A DNA stretch of 64,000 nucleotides from assembly GCF_013388355.1 (NCBI RefSeq), contig NZ_CP058246.1, positions 930,001 to 994,000 of the forward strand, given 5' to 3'. Position numbers and translations under genes: made by a program. The stretch comes from Flavobacterium sp. LPB0248 (GTDB taxonomy: Bacteria > Bacteroidota > Bacteroidia > Flavobacteriales > Flavobacteriaceae). This document shows, piece after piece, positions 1 to 8,521 of this stretch (positions within the stretch are counted from its first letter, which is position 1; the number at the start of each line of letters is the position of its first letter). The notes beneath the pieces were generated by a model that searched no databases, was not told the origin of the DNA, and saw nothing but the letters and a program-made list of their open reading frames with translations.

Positions 1-1019
1 GCCATATCAGCGCTCATTCTATAAACTCCATTCTGCGCTGCGTAAATCGCTCTGATGATTCCTTCTTGAACACCAAGTTCCATTACTTTTTCAGGTAAAT
101 CTCCTTTTACGATTTCAATTGATAAGTTTGGTTCAGTTGTTTTATATTCTGCTTTGATATCAGAAATAATCTCCTGCATATCATAAACATATGCCTCATC
201 AAACATTTGAGAAATAATTACCTTGGCGACGCTTTCTCTTGGAATAGCATTTCTAAGACTTCCGCCGTTGATTTCTACAATCTGTAAACCAAAATTTTCA
301 AATGCATCAAATAATAAACGATTCATGATTTTATTGGCATTTCCTAAACCTTTATGAATATCCATTCCTGAATGCCCACCGTTTAAGCCTTTTACTGTAA
401 TGGTATAACCAACCGAACCTTCCGGAACTTCTTCTTCATGATACGTTCTTGTAGCCGTTACATCAATTCCACCCGCACATCCAATATCAATTTCATCATC
501 CTCTTCTGTATCCAAGTTCAATAAAATCTGACCTTGCAAAATTCCACCTTTTAGATTTAAAGCTCCAGTCATTCCTGTTTCTTCATCAATTGTAAACAAA
601 GCTTCGATTGCTGGATGTGGAATATCTTTGCTTTCTAGAATTGCCATAATAGTCGCCACTCCTAGCCCATTATCAGCTCCAAGTGTTGTACCGCGTGCGC
701 GAACCCAGTCACCATCTACATACATATCAATACCTTGTGTATCAAAATCAAAAACGGTATCGGCATTTTTTTGATGTACCATATCTAAATGTCCTTGCAT
801 TACGATTGGTTTACGGTTTTCCATTCCTGGAGTTGCCGGTTTTCTGATGATTACGTTTCTGATTTCATCTTCGAAAGTTTCTAAACCTAAGCTGTTTCCA
901 AAGTTTTTCATAAACTCAATTACACGCTCTTCTTTCTTCGATGGACGAGGAACAGCATTTAAATCTGCAAATTTGTTCCAAAGTGCTTTTGGTTCCAGAT
1001 TTCTTATTTCTTGACTCAT
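1..1019 (-). CDS. pepD: Aminoacyl-histidine dipeptidase (PepD/M20 family), C-terminus cut off by window edge
   Basis: Cytosolic di-zinc M20-family dipeptidase that cleaves Xaa-His and similar dipeptides. About 339 N-terminal residues are visible, beginning MSQEIRNLEPKALWNKF. The metal-site motifs of the PepD family can be read: GHLDMVH, then GADNG, then DEETGMTG with the catalytic and bridging acidic residues, and a CAGG/GLNGGHSG dimerisation-domain signature. The family is usually about 480 residues, so roughly 140 residues lie outside the window. A good Bacteroidota -7 element (TAACTTTG on the minus strand, 1054-1061) lies 34 bases upstream of the ATG. The assignment is firm at family level; substrate range is inferred from the family. 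Confidence 0.93.
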   Translation of the reverse strand, partial: MSQEIRNLEPKALWNKFADLNAVPRPSKKEERVIEFMKNFGNSLGLETFEDEIRNVIIRKPATPGMENRKPIVMQGHLDMVHQKNADTVFDFDTQGIDMYVDGDWVRARGTTLGADNGLGVATIMAILESKDIPHPAIEALFTIDEETGMTGALNLKGGILQGQILLNLDTEEDDEIDIGCAGGIDVTATRTYHEEEVPEGSVGYTITVKGLNGGHSGMDIHKGLGNANKIMNRLLFDAFENFGLQIVEINGGSLRNAIPRESVAKVIISQMFDEAYVYDMQEIISDIKAEYKTTEPNLSIEIVKGDLPEKVMELGVQEGIIRAIYAAQNGVYRMSADM

Positions 1020-1053
1020 TATATTTTGTTTGATGTTTAACAATTAAGAGCTT

Positions 1054-1089
1054 CAAAGTTACAAAGTTTATATTTTTTTTCGCCACAAA
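1054..1089 (-). promoter_or_regulatory. Candidate pepD promoter (-7 TAACTTTG)
   Basis: On the minus strand TAACTTTG (1061-1054) matches TAnnTTTG perfectly. A TTTG (1089-1086) lies 24 bases upstream, slightly long for the -33 box. Position fits a short leader for pepD. Motif-based only. Confidence 0.5.
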
Positions 1090-1138
1090 TTTCACGAATT
1101 AGCACTAATTATCCACTTTAAAATCAAATTTCACAAAT
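1078..1138. repeat. Partial copy of the GCCACGAATTTC-type intergenic palindrome
   Basis: The stretch around 1081-1104 (CGCCACAAATTTCACGAATT) resembles one arm of the larger palindromes at 2261-2353 and 63279-63399, and a degraded second arm (AAATTTCACAAATAC) follows. It lies in the divergent gap between pepD and the DUF3810 gene. Confidence 0.4.
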
Positions 1139-1197
1139 ACTATTCTTTTTTAGTTACAAATAATTGTGTTTATATTTACGTATCTAAAATTTACCTT

Positions 1198-2259
1198 GTG
1201 AAATCAAAATACGTTTTACCTTTATTTCTAATAGTTCAAATCATCTTTTATAAAATCCTTCCATGCTTCCCAGATTTTGTTGAAGGTTTTTACAGTAAAA
1301 ATTTATTCGCTAGGATTTCACATTTTTCTAGAACGGTTTTAGGCAATATTCCGTTTTCTGTCGGCGACATCATTTATGCTATTTTGATGATTTCTATAAT
1401 TAGCTGGTTTTGGAAAATAAGAGGAACATGGAAGACTAATTGGAAAGATCATCTTTTAAAAATAATAGGCAAAATTTCTGTTTTTTACTTTTTCTTCCAT
1501 CTGCTTTGGGCTTTCAATTATTATCGCAAACCTCTTTTTGAAAAAATGGAAATCAAAAGAGAATATACCGATACTGATCTTTTGGCTTTCACCAAAAAAT
1601 TAATTGCAAAGACGAATGAAGTTCAGTTTCAAATCACAAAAAATAAAAGCTCTAAAATTGTCTTTCCATATTCACAGAAAGAGTCATTTAACATGATTTT
1701 AAACGGTTATGATAATTTAGCAAAAGAACATACTTATTTTGAATACAAAACCTTAAGCGTAAAAAAATCATTGTTCAGCCTTCCTTTAACTTATATGGGA
1801 TTTGGCGGTTATTTAAATCCATTTACAAACGAAGCGCAAATTAACGACTTATTGCCAATGTACACTTTTCCGCTAACTACATCTCATGAAATGGCACATC
1901 AGATTGGTTTTGCAAGTGAAAGTGAATGCAATTTTATTGGTCTTTTGGCTTCTGTCAAAAATGACAATTTATATTATCAATATGCAGGATATAGTTTTGC
2001 ATTACGCTATTGTCTCGGAATCTGGCAATTTAAAAACGAGAAAATTTTTGAAATACTAAAGAAACAAGTAAATACTGGAATTTTAAAAAACTATCAAGAA
2101 GACCAAGATTTCTGGAAAAAATATGACACATTTATAGACGAAGGTTTTCATTTTCTATGGGATAGTTTTTTAAAAACAAATAACCAAAAAGACGGAATGA
2201 AAAGCTATAGTAAGTTCATCGATTTGACGATTAATTACTACAAAACAAGGCAACTATAA
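1198..2259 (+). CDS. DUF3810 family membrane-anchored zinc-metallopeptidase-like protein
   Basis: 353-residue protein starting with GTG. Three hydrophobic segments lie in the first ~110 residues (about 5-22, 50-72, 90-108), followed by a soluble domain. The sequence SHEMAHQIGF contains an HExxH zinc motif, and the following ASESECNF supplies a possible third acidic ligand, which is the hallmark of DUF3810. No substrate is known for this family. The GTG start is chosen because it directly precedes the hydrophobic N-terminus and no ATG lies upstream in frame. The gene faces away from pepD and is followed by a palindromic repeat. Confidence 0.85.
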   Translation: MKSKYVLPLFLIVQIIFYKILPCFPDFVEGFYSKNLFARISHFSRTVLGNIPFSVGDIIYAILMISIISWFWKIRGTWKTNWKDHLLKIIGKISVFYFFFHLLWAFNYYRKPLFEKMEIKREYTDTDLLAFTKKLIAKTNEVQFQITKNKSSKIVFPYSQKESFNMILNGYDNLAKEHTYFEYKTLSVKKSLFSLPLTYMGFGGYLNPFTNEAQINDLLPMYTFPLTTSHEMAHQIGFASESECNFIGLLASVKNDNLYYQYAGYSFALRYCLGIWQFKNEKIFEILKKQVNTGILKNYQEDQDFWKKYDTFIDEGFHFLWDSFLKTNNQKDGMKSYSKFIDLTINYYKTRQL

Positions 2260-2260
2260 A

Positions 2261-2353
2261 GTTTGCCACTGATTACATAAATTTCTAAAAATGCAACTTT
2301 TATCTATTCTGTTTGAGAAGTAATTAGAGAAATTTGTGAAATTCGTGGCAAAA
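2261..2353. repeat. Intergenic palindrome with GCCAC...GTGGC arms
   Basis: Arms reading TTTGCCACTGATTACATAAAT and ATTTGTGAAATTCGTGGCAAA form an imperfect inverted repeat between the DUF3810 gene and the sigma factor. The right arm shares GAAATTCGTGGCAAA with the element at 63279-63399. It may end the upstream transcript or be a non-autonomous mobile remnant. Confidence 0.55.
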
Positions 2354-2401
2354 AGTAAAACACAACTGTAACAAAAATGATTTCATAACTACTAATACAT
2401 T

Positions 2402-2896
2402 ATGAGCGAAAATCTAGAACAGTCATTTGTTGCGCAGCTGCAGGCAAATCAGAATATAATCCACAAGATTTGTAGATTATATACTGCTGGCGAAGATGCT
2501 CATAAAGATCTGTTTCAAGAGATCACCATTCAGCTTTGGAAAGCTTATCCAAAATTTAGAGGCGACAGTAAATTTTCGACTTGGACGTATCGTGTTGCCT
2601 TAAACACAGCGATTACCTTATACCGTAAAACCAAAAGAACTATATCGACCGTAGATTATGAAAACCACCAGCATTTTGTAAAAGATGTTGACTACAATTA
2701 TGAAGAAGAAGAACAGATTAAACTGATGTACAAAGCAGTTTATCAATTAAATGACATCGAAAAGGCATTAGTTTTTATGTATTTAGAAGACAAAGATTAT
2801 CAAGAAATAGCTGAAACCCTAGGGATCAGCGAAGTGAATGCGCGCGTGAAAATGAACAGAATTAAGGGGAAACTTAAAAAAATACTAAATCCTTAA
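2402..2896 (+). CDS. ECF-type RNA polymerase sigma-70 factor
   Basis: 164-residue two-domain sigma factor. Region 2 is at about residues 15-80 (DLFQEITIQLWKAYPKFRG, then STWTYRVALNTA, the -10 recognition part) and region 4 at about 110-160 (YLEDKDYQEIAETLGISEVN with the helix-turn-helix that reads -35). Length is typical of ECF factors. The membrane-protein gene starts 8 bp after its stop, an arrangement usual for a sigma factor and its membrane regulator. Upstream, TGTAAC near 2367 could be an autoregulated ECF -35 site, but this is weak. Target regulon is unknown. Confidence 0.9.
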   Translation: MSENLEQSFVAQLQANQNIIHKICRLYTAGEDAHKDLFQEITIQLWKAYPKFRGDSKFSTWTYRVALNTAITLYRKTKRTISTVDYENHQHFVKDVDYNYEEEEQIKLMYKAVYQLNDIEKALVFMYLEDKDYQEIAETLGISEVNARVKMNRIKGKLKKILNP

Positions 2897-2904
2897 AAAT
2901 TATT

Positions 2905-3537
2905 ATGAAAGAACTGGATTTATTAAAAAAAGACTGGCAAAAGAACTCAGGTTCTTTTCAACAAATTTCTGAAAACGAGATCTACAAGATGATTCACAGA
3001 AAGTCATCTTCCATTGTAAAATGGATTTTGATTATCAGTATTTTGGAAATTTCGTTTTGGACATTTTCAAATATTTTCATCAATACAGACGATGTGCTGC
3101 ATAAAATGAATCATCCTGAAATTGTAACAGCTTTAGAGTTTCTAACGTATTTCAATTATGTTGTCGTTTTAATTTTTGTTTACATTTTCTATAAAAATTA
3201 TAAAACCATTTCGACCACAATAGCTACAAAATCTCTAATGAGCGCTATTTTAAGAACTCGTAAAACAGTACAATATTATGTTTGGTACAATTTAGGAATG
3301 ATTGTAATTACAGCCATTTTGAGCTTCTTTATTGCTTTTGTCTACAATCCAGATATGGAGTTTCTAAGAAACAAATTAGCAATGAACGGAAAAGCCATGT
3401 TTGTAACAATAGGTATTCTATTCTTAGTAATCTTAGGTTTCTTTGGATTGTTCTGGTGTTTCTACAGAATTATCTATGGAACGCTTTTAAGAAGACTGTA
3501 TGCTAATTATAAGGAGTTAAAGAAAATAGATTTCTGA
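2905..3537 (+). CDS. Four-helix membrane protein, probable partner of the ECF sigma factor
   Basis: 210 residues with a charged cytoplasmic N-terminus (MKELDLLKKDWQKN) and four predicted membrane helices at about 37-58, 77-97, 123-147 and 158-182. It has no signal peptide or recognisable enzyme motif. Its start lies 8 bp behind the sigma-factor stop, so the two are almost certainly cotranscribed. I infer a role in controlling the sigma factor, but the classical anti-sigma zinc-binding motif is absent and direct binding is unproven. Homologues in flavobacteria carry no reliable name. Confidence 0.7.
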   Translation: MKELDLLKKDWQKNSGSFQQISENEIYKMIHRKSSSIVKWILIISILEISFWTFSNIFINTDDVLHKMNHPEIVTALEFLTYFNYVVVLIFVYIFYKNYKTISTTIATKSLMSAILRTRKTVQYYVWYNLGMIVITAILSFFIAFVYNPDMEFLRNKLAMNGKAMFVTIGILFLVILGFFGLFWCFYRIIYGTLLRRLYANYKELKKIDF

Positions 3538-3791
3538 AAAAGGTTCTAAGGTTCTGAGATGCCAAGGTTCTAAGTTTTTCTTTAAGGCACAAAGATTCTG
3601 AGTTGCAAAGGGACAAAGTTTTTTCTACTTGAAACCTAAAACCATAAACACAAAAGCCTGATAAAAAATCGATTTGTCACCCTGAGCGATCCCGAGGCTT
3701 CGGGAGAAGGGTGCAAAGTTAAGCTTCAACTTCGCTCAGCCAGAAAAAGCAAACTTGAAACCTTAAACTTGAAACAAAATAAAACCAACTT
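3538..3791. repeat. Intergenic repeat region with GGTTCTAAG/TTCTGAG units and a CCCGAGGCTTCGGG hairpin
   Basis: Starts with irregular tandem units (AAGGTTCTAAGGTTCTGAGAT, CCAAGGTTCTAAG, AAGATTCTGAG, GCAAAGGGACAAAG). Related units recur at 5911, 19310, 19450 and 57240. It then has a compact GC-rich hairpin TCCCGAGGCTTCGGGA near 3690-3705 within CACCCTGAGC...AGAAGGGTG. The region lies between convergent genes and holds no gene that I can see. The hairpin could help termination. Confidence 0.5.
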
Positions 3792-4601
3792 TTAATAATC
3801 CCAACGTCTTAATTTGTTTAGTTCTTCTTGTACTTTGATTTCTTCAGCAGGAATAACTTTTAAAAATGATGGATGTTGTTCAATTGCGTATTCTACTTTT
3901 TCTACAATTTGTTCGATTGTATCATTTTCATAATCAATATCTAGAGGTTCTTTGATAATGAAAGATTGCAGTATTCCTTTTTTCTTCATTCGAAGTCCTT
4001 TTTTATCGAATGATCTGCGGAAGCCGTCAATTACAATTGGAATAACAATTGGTTTATGCTGTTTGATAATATGCGCAGTTCCTTTACGAACAGGCTTAAA
4101 TGATTTTGTAGTTCCTTGAGGAAAAGTAATCACCCAACCATCTTCAAGCGCAATTCTAATATTTTCAGTATCGTTTGGGTTCACTTCACGTTTTTCGGTA
4201 ACATCAACACCTTTTGCGCGCCATGTTCGTTCAACGGTAATTGCACCGACATAAGCCAAAATTCTCGGTAGCAAACCAGCTTGCATAGTCTCCTTTGCCG
4301 CAACATAATAAATGTTCATTTTAGGCTGCCACAGATAGCCGATATTTTTAATCGTGTCTTGACGTCCAGATAAACTCGCATTAAACACATGAAACATCGC
4401 TACCACATCTGCAAAATAAGTCTGGTGATTGGATATAAACAAAACATTATTATCTGGAAGCGTTTTAATAATCTCAGATCCTTCAATCTGTAATTCATTA
4501 AAACCTCTATATCTTCTATGAGTCATGGCTCCCAAAATACGGATTAACCATTTCTTGATGAATAATATATGCCCAAAAGGATTTCGTTTAAACAATCCCA
4601 T
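3792..4601 (-). CDS. 1-acyl-sn-glycerol-3-phosphate acyltransferase (PlsC/LPLAT family)
   Basis: 269-residue membrane-associated acyltransferase of phospholipid synthesis, transferring an acyl chain to a lysolipid. The acceptor/catalytic block reads SNHQTYFADVV, and the later FPQGTTKS block matches family motif III (FPEGTRS). The spacing of the catalytic pair is His59-x5-Asp65 rather than the usual H-x4-D (see findings). It lies 126 bp downstream of the Nudix gene on the same strand. Family assignment is strong; the exact lipid acceptor is uncertain. Confidence 0.85.
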   Translation of the reverse strand: MGLFKRNPFGHILFIKKWLIRILGAMTHRRYRGFNELQIEGSEIIKTLPDNNVLFISNHQTYFADVVAMFHVFNASLSGRQDTIKNIGYLWQPKMNIYYVAAKETMQAGLLPRILAYVGAITVERTWRAKGVDVTEKREVNPNDTENIRIALEDGWVITFPQGTTKSFKPVRKGTAHIIKQHKPIVIPIVIDGFRRSFDKKGLRMKKKGILQSFIIKEPLDIDYENDTIEQIVEKVEYAIEQHPSFLKVIPAEEIKVQEELNKLRRWDY

Positions 4602-4727
4602 AACTAATTTATCTTATTTTTTTGTTAGGTCGCAAACATACAAAAATTATTCTTTTAGCAACAGTATAAAACAATTTCTCCAATTAAGAGTTATCCAAAT
4701 GAATATCAAATCATTAAATAAACTTTA

Positions 4728-5384
4728 TCAAATTTCTTTTGCAATAACTTCTTGCAAAACATCTCTCAATTCACTCAAAATCATCGCTGTGGCTCCCCAA
4801 ACAATATGGTTCTGAATATTAAAGGCTGGAACTAAAATATTTGCCCCATAAGAAGTTGATAATCTGGCTTCGATAATAATATCATCATTTAAAAAAACAG
4901 ACAAAGGCAATTCTATAATTCCGGCTACCTCTCTTATATCAGGGTAAAAAGAAAGTTCTTCTGTTGCAATTCCTAAAAACGGATGCACCAAAAAATTACT
5001 TGGCGGAATATACATTGGAGAAAAACGCTTAACTATATTTATTTTGTCACTAGTAATTCCAACCTCCTCATGTGTTTCTCTAAGTGCTGTGGTTTCAAAA
5101 TCTAAATCTTCCTTTTCATACTTGCCTCCCGGAAATGCAATCTGAGCCGAATGCACACCATCATAAGCGTTTCTAACAATTAAAACGAGATGTGTTTTTT
5201 CTTGTTTTGGATAAAAGAGCATCATTACTCCAGCCATTCTGGCATTTAACGCTTCGATATCAAGATTTTTTAATCCTTCTATACGTTCTTTGGGTGCCAT
5301 TTTTAAATGTGAGGTTACTGCTGGCAGCTCTACAGGAATTATATTGGGAACATATTTCAAAAAGTCTTGAAAATTCATAATCAA
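4728..5384 (-). CDS. Nudix hydrolase, CoA pyrophosphatase-like
   Basis: 218 residues. A Nudix box is visible at about 105-130: GGKYEKEDLDFETTALRETH followed by EEVGI, with all metal-binding glutamates. Upstream of the box the segment VRNAYDGVHSAQIAFPGG matches the family that hydrolyses coenzyme A to 3',5'-ADP and phosphopantetheine (short NuCoA-type signature). Two start codons (MIMNF) are possible 6 bp apart; either leaves the domain intact. It is likely cotranscribed with the acyltransferase that follows. CoA as substrate is a family inference. Confidence 0.85.
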   Translation of the reverse strand: MIMNFQDFLKYVPNIIPVELPAVTSHLKMAPKERIEGLKNLDIEALNARMAGVMMLFYPKQEKTHLVLIVRNAYDGVHSAQIAFPGGKYEKEDLDFETTALRETHEEVGITSDKINIVKRFSPMYIPPSNFLVHPFLGIATEELSFYPDIREVAGIIELPLSVFLNDDIIIEARLSTSYGANILVPAFNIQNHIVWGATAMILSELRDVLQEVIAKEI

Positions 5385-5470
5385 AGCTTATTTTTGTACT
5401 TTCAAATAAAACATAAATATACTCCAGAAAACGCAGTACCACAAGTTTTCTATTATTAAAGCCTAAAAAA

Positions 5471-5908
5471 ATGTACAGTAAAGAAGAATCACAAAGAATA
5501 AAAAGAGAATTTTGGGTAGCTTTTGCCGAAAAATATCCTCGTAAATGGGTGCTTTATGATACAAAGATCAAAGACTTTTCTTTTAAGTTTTATGTTGACA
5601 ACAAAAAGGCTCAGGTTCTAATTGACATTGAACAGCGAAGCGATGAAAAACGCATTGCGTATTTCGAAAAACTGGAAGCTTTAAAAAATATTTTGGAGGA
5701 AGAATTTATTAAAGATTTAGTCTTTGAGAAAAACCATACTCTAGAAAGCGGTAAAACCATCAGCAGAATTTGGGTTGAAAAACTTGGTGTTGGTTTCAGC
5801 AATAAAAATACTTGGGATACAATTTTTGATTTTTTCAACGAAAATATGCACGCTCTAGAAATGTTTTATCTTGAATATGATGAGTTTATAAAAGATATTG
5901 AGGTCTAA
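5471..5908 (+). CDS. DUF4268 domain-containing protein
   Basis: 145-residue soluble protein with no signal peptide. It begins MYSKEESQRIKREFWVAFAE and includes the DKKAQVLIDIEQRSDEKR core that characterises DUF4268. This domain also occurs at the end of some restriction-modification and DNA-binding proteins, but here it stands alone and its function is unknown. It is divergent from the Nudix gene and convergent with the thioredoxin gene. Confidence 0.8.
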   Translation: MYSKEESQRIKREFWVAFAEKYPRKWVLYDTKIKDFSFKFYVDNKKAQVLIDIEQRSDEKRIAYFEKLEALKNILEEEFIKDLVFEKNHTLESGKTISRIWVEKLGVGFSNKNTWDTIFDFFNENMHALEMFYLEYDEFIKDIEV

Positions 5909-5910
5909 AA

Positions 5911-5945
5911 AAATAAGGTACTAAGAAACTAAGATTCTAAGTCTT
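5911..5945. repeat. Short CTAAG-type intergenic repeat
   Basis: Units GGTACTAAGAAACTAAG and ATTCTAAGTC between two convergent genes belong to the same loose repeat family as 3538, 19310, 19450 and 57240. Confidence 0.4.
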
Positions 5946-5978
5946 TTTATTCTGATATTTTAGAATTAAGAAATATTT

Positions 5979-7085
5979 TTATTTAATATGATTTTGAATC
6001 ATAGTTTTAATTTTTTGATTCTCGTAACCAAAAAAGTTTTCTACTATTTTTCCATCTGGATCAATTAAGAAAAATGTTGGATAACCTGAAACGCCATATT
6101 TCAAAAGAGTTTCTCCTCCCGGACCTTTTCCATCATTTAATGTTATCCAGCCTGGTTGATCTCTTTGTAGGCCATTTTTCCAAATTAGTTCAGATTTGTC
6201 AGCGTAAAAACTTATTATAGTTAATTTTTCGCCTTTACTTTCAAAAACTTCCTTTATTTCTTTTACCGATTGAACACAAGGCCTACAATATGTTTCTGTA
6301 AAATCTAATAAAATATACTTTCCAATAAATTCAGAAAATTTTCTTGTTTTACCAAATTGATCTTTTGCTTCAAAATCAGAAAATAAATCTCCATTTTTTA
6401 TTTGGTCACCAACTTTTAGATAACTCACAATTCTTTCACCGTAAATGCTATTTTTATATTTAGTATCAAAACTGCTATACAATTTATTGAATTCATTTTT
6501 ATCAAAATCTTCTCTTAAATAAAATAGCTCACAGATTGCAGCAAATGTATTTAAGTTAGTTCTAATAAAATCTTTTTTGATACTATCTGTCGCTTTATTA
6601 ATCGCATGTAATCGATCAACCTTTGCTTTTCTTAAAGTTTTATATGCCACACTAGAATCTGTTGTGGGTTTTCTTAAAAAAGCAACAACTTCATTTCTTT
6701 CTATATTGTATATTTTTGTCTTGTTGTTTAAAATTGACATTTTATCATGATGTATAGAACCTGAAACTTTTACGTTGTATGGAAAATCTTTTTTATCAGC
6801 ATTTATAATTACATTTTCATTTGCTATGAACAAAGGAACACTATAAAATTCCTTTTCCGATTTAATTGTTAAGTAAATAGTTTTTGGCACATCTGTTTGT
6901 TTATTTCTTAAAACAAATTTTCCGTTTTTAACATAAGTACTATCAATAAACTCCATTATTTCTACATCATCTAATAGTACTTTATCGCCATCCTTAAAGC
7001 CAGAAATTGTACCTGATATGATTTTGTTTTGTGAAGAAATTGTTGTTGTAATAAATGATATGAGTAATAAAAGTATTCTTTTCAT
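5979..7085 (-). CDS. TlpA-like thioredoxin-fold lipoprotein/periplasmic protein with DUF4369-type N-terminus
   Basis: 368 residues with an N-terminal secretion signal ending near TTTISSQ. The first half (ISGTISGFKDGDKVLLDDVE) is the beta-rich DUF4369-like domain common in Bacteroidota. The C-terminal ~140 residues are an AhpC/TSA-TlpA thioredoxin fold with the redox pair in TYCRPCVQS and the cis-proline segment SGYPTFFLIDPDGK. It probably reduces or oxidises periplasmic disulfides. It is last in the leftward run starting at mnmA. No specific partner can be named from context. Confidence 0.88.
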   Translation of the reverse strand: MKRILLLLISFITTTISSQNKIISGTISGFKDGDKVLLDDVEIMEFIDSTYVKNGKFVLRNKQTDVPKTIYLTIKSEKEFYSVPLFIANENVIINADKKDFPYNVKVSGSIHHDKMSILNNKTKIYNIERNEVVAFLRKPTTDSSVAYKTLRKAKVDRLHAINKATDSIKKDFIRTNLNTFAAICELFYLREDFDKNEFNKLYSSFDTKYKNSIYGERIVSYLKVGDQIKNGDLFSDFEAKDQFGKTRKFSEFIGKYILLDFTETYCRPCVQSVKEIKEVFESKGEKLTIISFYADKSELIWKNGLQRDQPGWITLNDGKGPGGETLLKYGVSGYPTFFLIDPDGKIVENFFGYENQKIKTMIQNHIK

Positions 7086-7137
7086 AATTAATTATTGTTC
7101 TTCTTTTAAAAAAAATCAGGCAATAAACTTGTTATTA

Positions 7138-7548
7138 CTAAACAGTAATAATATTATAAACGATAATATGATCGTCGTAATTAATATATAACTGTTTTCT
7201 GTAGTCTTGTTTTTTTCTGGTGATTATAGAGAGCTTACATTCTTTTCCGTCATTATCTTTACACATAAAAGAATATACAATGTCGGTATCATTTTCTTCT
7301 CTTTCTATATAATCTAAAATACTGTAAAGCTGAATTTCTTGAGAATACACAACAATCCTATGTTTATTGGTATCTAAAACCACCGAAAGATTTACCAGAT
7401 CCAGATTGGACCATTCTCCCCACTTACCTCTTTCATTTTTTTCTAGAACACTAAATCCAGAGGTTTTAAAATGATAAGACTGACTCTGAACCTGTTGCAA
7501 TCCAAAAGCTAAAAACAATATCAATATGTAGGGGCGTAGGGAATTCAT
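7138..7548 (-). CDS. Small secreted protein of unknown function
   Basis: 136 residues with a clear signal peptide (ILILFLAFGLQQVQSQ). The mature part is beta-rich and polar (FKTSGFSVLEKNERGKWGEW). I recognise no domain. It lies 20 bp downstream of the nitronate monooxygenase gene and 52 bp upstream of the thioredoxin gene, all on one strand, so it is probably in the same transcript. Confidence 0.6.
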   Translation of the reverse strand: MNSLRPYILILFLAFGLQQVQSQSYHFKTSGFSVLEKNERGKWGEWSNLDLVNLSVVLDTNKHRIVVYSQEIQLYSILDYIEREENDTDIVYSFMCKDNDGKECKLSIITRKKQDYRKQLYINYDDHIIVYNIITV

Positions 7549-7568
7549 AAAATATTTCTTGCAGGTAA

Positions 7569-8513
7569 TTAAAACTCAAAAGTACTCTTTTCTTTGGATG
7601 CGACTTCAAATTCGGCTATCATTTGTTGAACAATTTGCTCAACTGGTAAGATTTCATGAATCAGACCTGCTACTTGTCCAATTTCTAATTCTCCCTCATC
7701 CAAATCTCCTTCAAACATTCCTTTTTTTGCTCTTGCTCTTCCTAAAAGCTGAACCAATTCTTCTTTGGATGGACATTTTTGATACAAATCCTGAACATCC
7801 TGATAAAATTTATTTTTTATTAATCGAACAGGCGCTAATTCTTTCAATGTCAACTGCGTACCTCCTTCTATAGTACTAACTATAGTTTCTTTAAAATTAT
7901 TGTGTGAAGAAGATTCTATAGATGCCGCAAAACGACTTCCAACCTGAACGCCATCTGCACCTAAAATCATTGCTGCCAACATTCCTCTTCCCGTAGCAAT
8001 TCCTCCAGCTGCGATCAACGGAATCTGGATTTTTTCCTTTACCATCGGAATTAAAGTCAATGTCGTGGTTTCTTCACGTCCGTTATGACCTCCCGCTTCA
8101 AAACCTTCGGCTACAACTGCATCTACTCCAGCATCTTGAGCCTTTAAAGCAAAAACGCTGCTACTAACCACGTGAACAACTGTAATTCCTTTTTCTTTTA
8201 AAAAAGAAGTCCAAGTTTTAGGATTTCCAGCAGAAGTAAAAACAATTTTAACACCTTCTTCAACCACAATATTCATGATTTCTTCAATATTTGGATATAA
8301 CATCGGAATATTGACCCCAAAAGGTTTGTCAGTTGCTTTTTTACATTTTTGAATGTGTTCTCTTAAAATTTCTGGATACATAGAACCTGCGCCAATAAGC
8401 CCAAGTCCACCAGCATTACTAACTGCTGATGCTAATTTATAACCACTGTTCCAAATCATTCCGCCTTGAATGATAGGATATTTAATATTGAAAAGTTGGG
8501 TGATTTTATTCAT
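7569..8513 (-). CDS. Nitronate monooxygenase / 2-nitropropane dioxygenase-like FMN enzyme
   Basis: 314-residue TIM-barrel flavoenzyme. FMN-binding and catalytic segments are visible: the N-terminal IKYPIIQGGMIWNSGYKLAS, AGGLGLIGAG, EGFEAGGHNGREE with the catalytic His, and IAAGGIATGRGMLAA plus GADGVQVGSRF for phosphate binding. The family includes nitronate monooxygenases and FabK-type enoyl-ACP reductases, and the two are hard to separate by eye. It starts 8 bp downstream of the subtilase stop, so it is cotranscribed. Confidence 0.85.
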   Translation of the reverse strand: MNKITQLFNIKYPIIQGGMIWNSGYKLASAVSNAGGLGLIGAGSMYPEILREHIQKCKKATDKPFGVNIPMLYPNIEEIMNIVVEEGVKIVFTSAGNPKTWTSFLKEKGITVVHVVSSSVFALKAQDAGVDAVVAEGFEAGGHNGREETTTLTLIPMVKEKIQIPLIAAGGIATGRGMLAAMILGADGVQVGSRFAASIESSSHNNFKETIVSTIEGGTQLTLKELAPVRLIKNKFYQDVQDLYQKCPSKEELVQLLGRARAKKGMFEGDLDEGELEIGQVAGLIHEILPVEQIVQQMIAEFEVASKEKSTFEF

Positions 8514-8521
8514 TAAGAAAA

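Noticed and set aside
3282..3506. Small gene inside the sigma-factor partner
   Set aside because: It is a different phase of a clear membrane-protein gene.
7559..7873. Reading frame opposite the nitronate monooxygenase gene
   Set aside because: It lies wholly antisense to a conserved enzyme and has no recognisable motif or start context.
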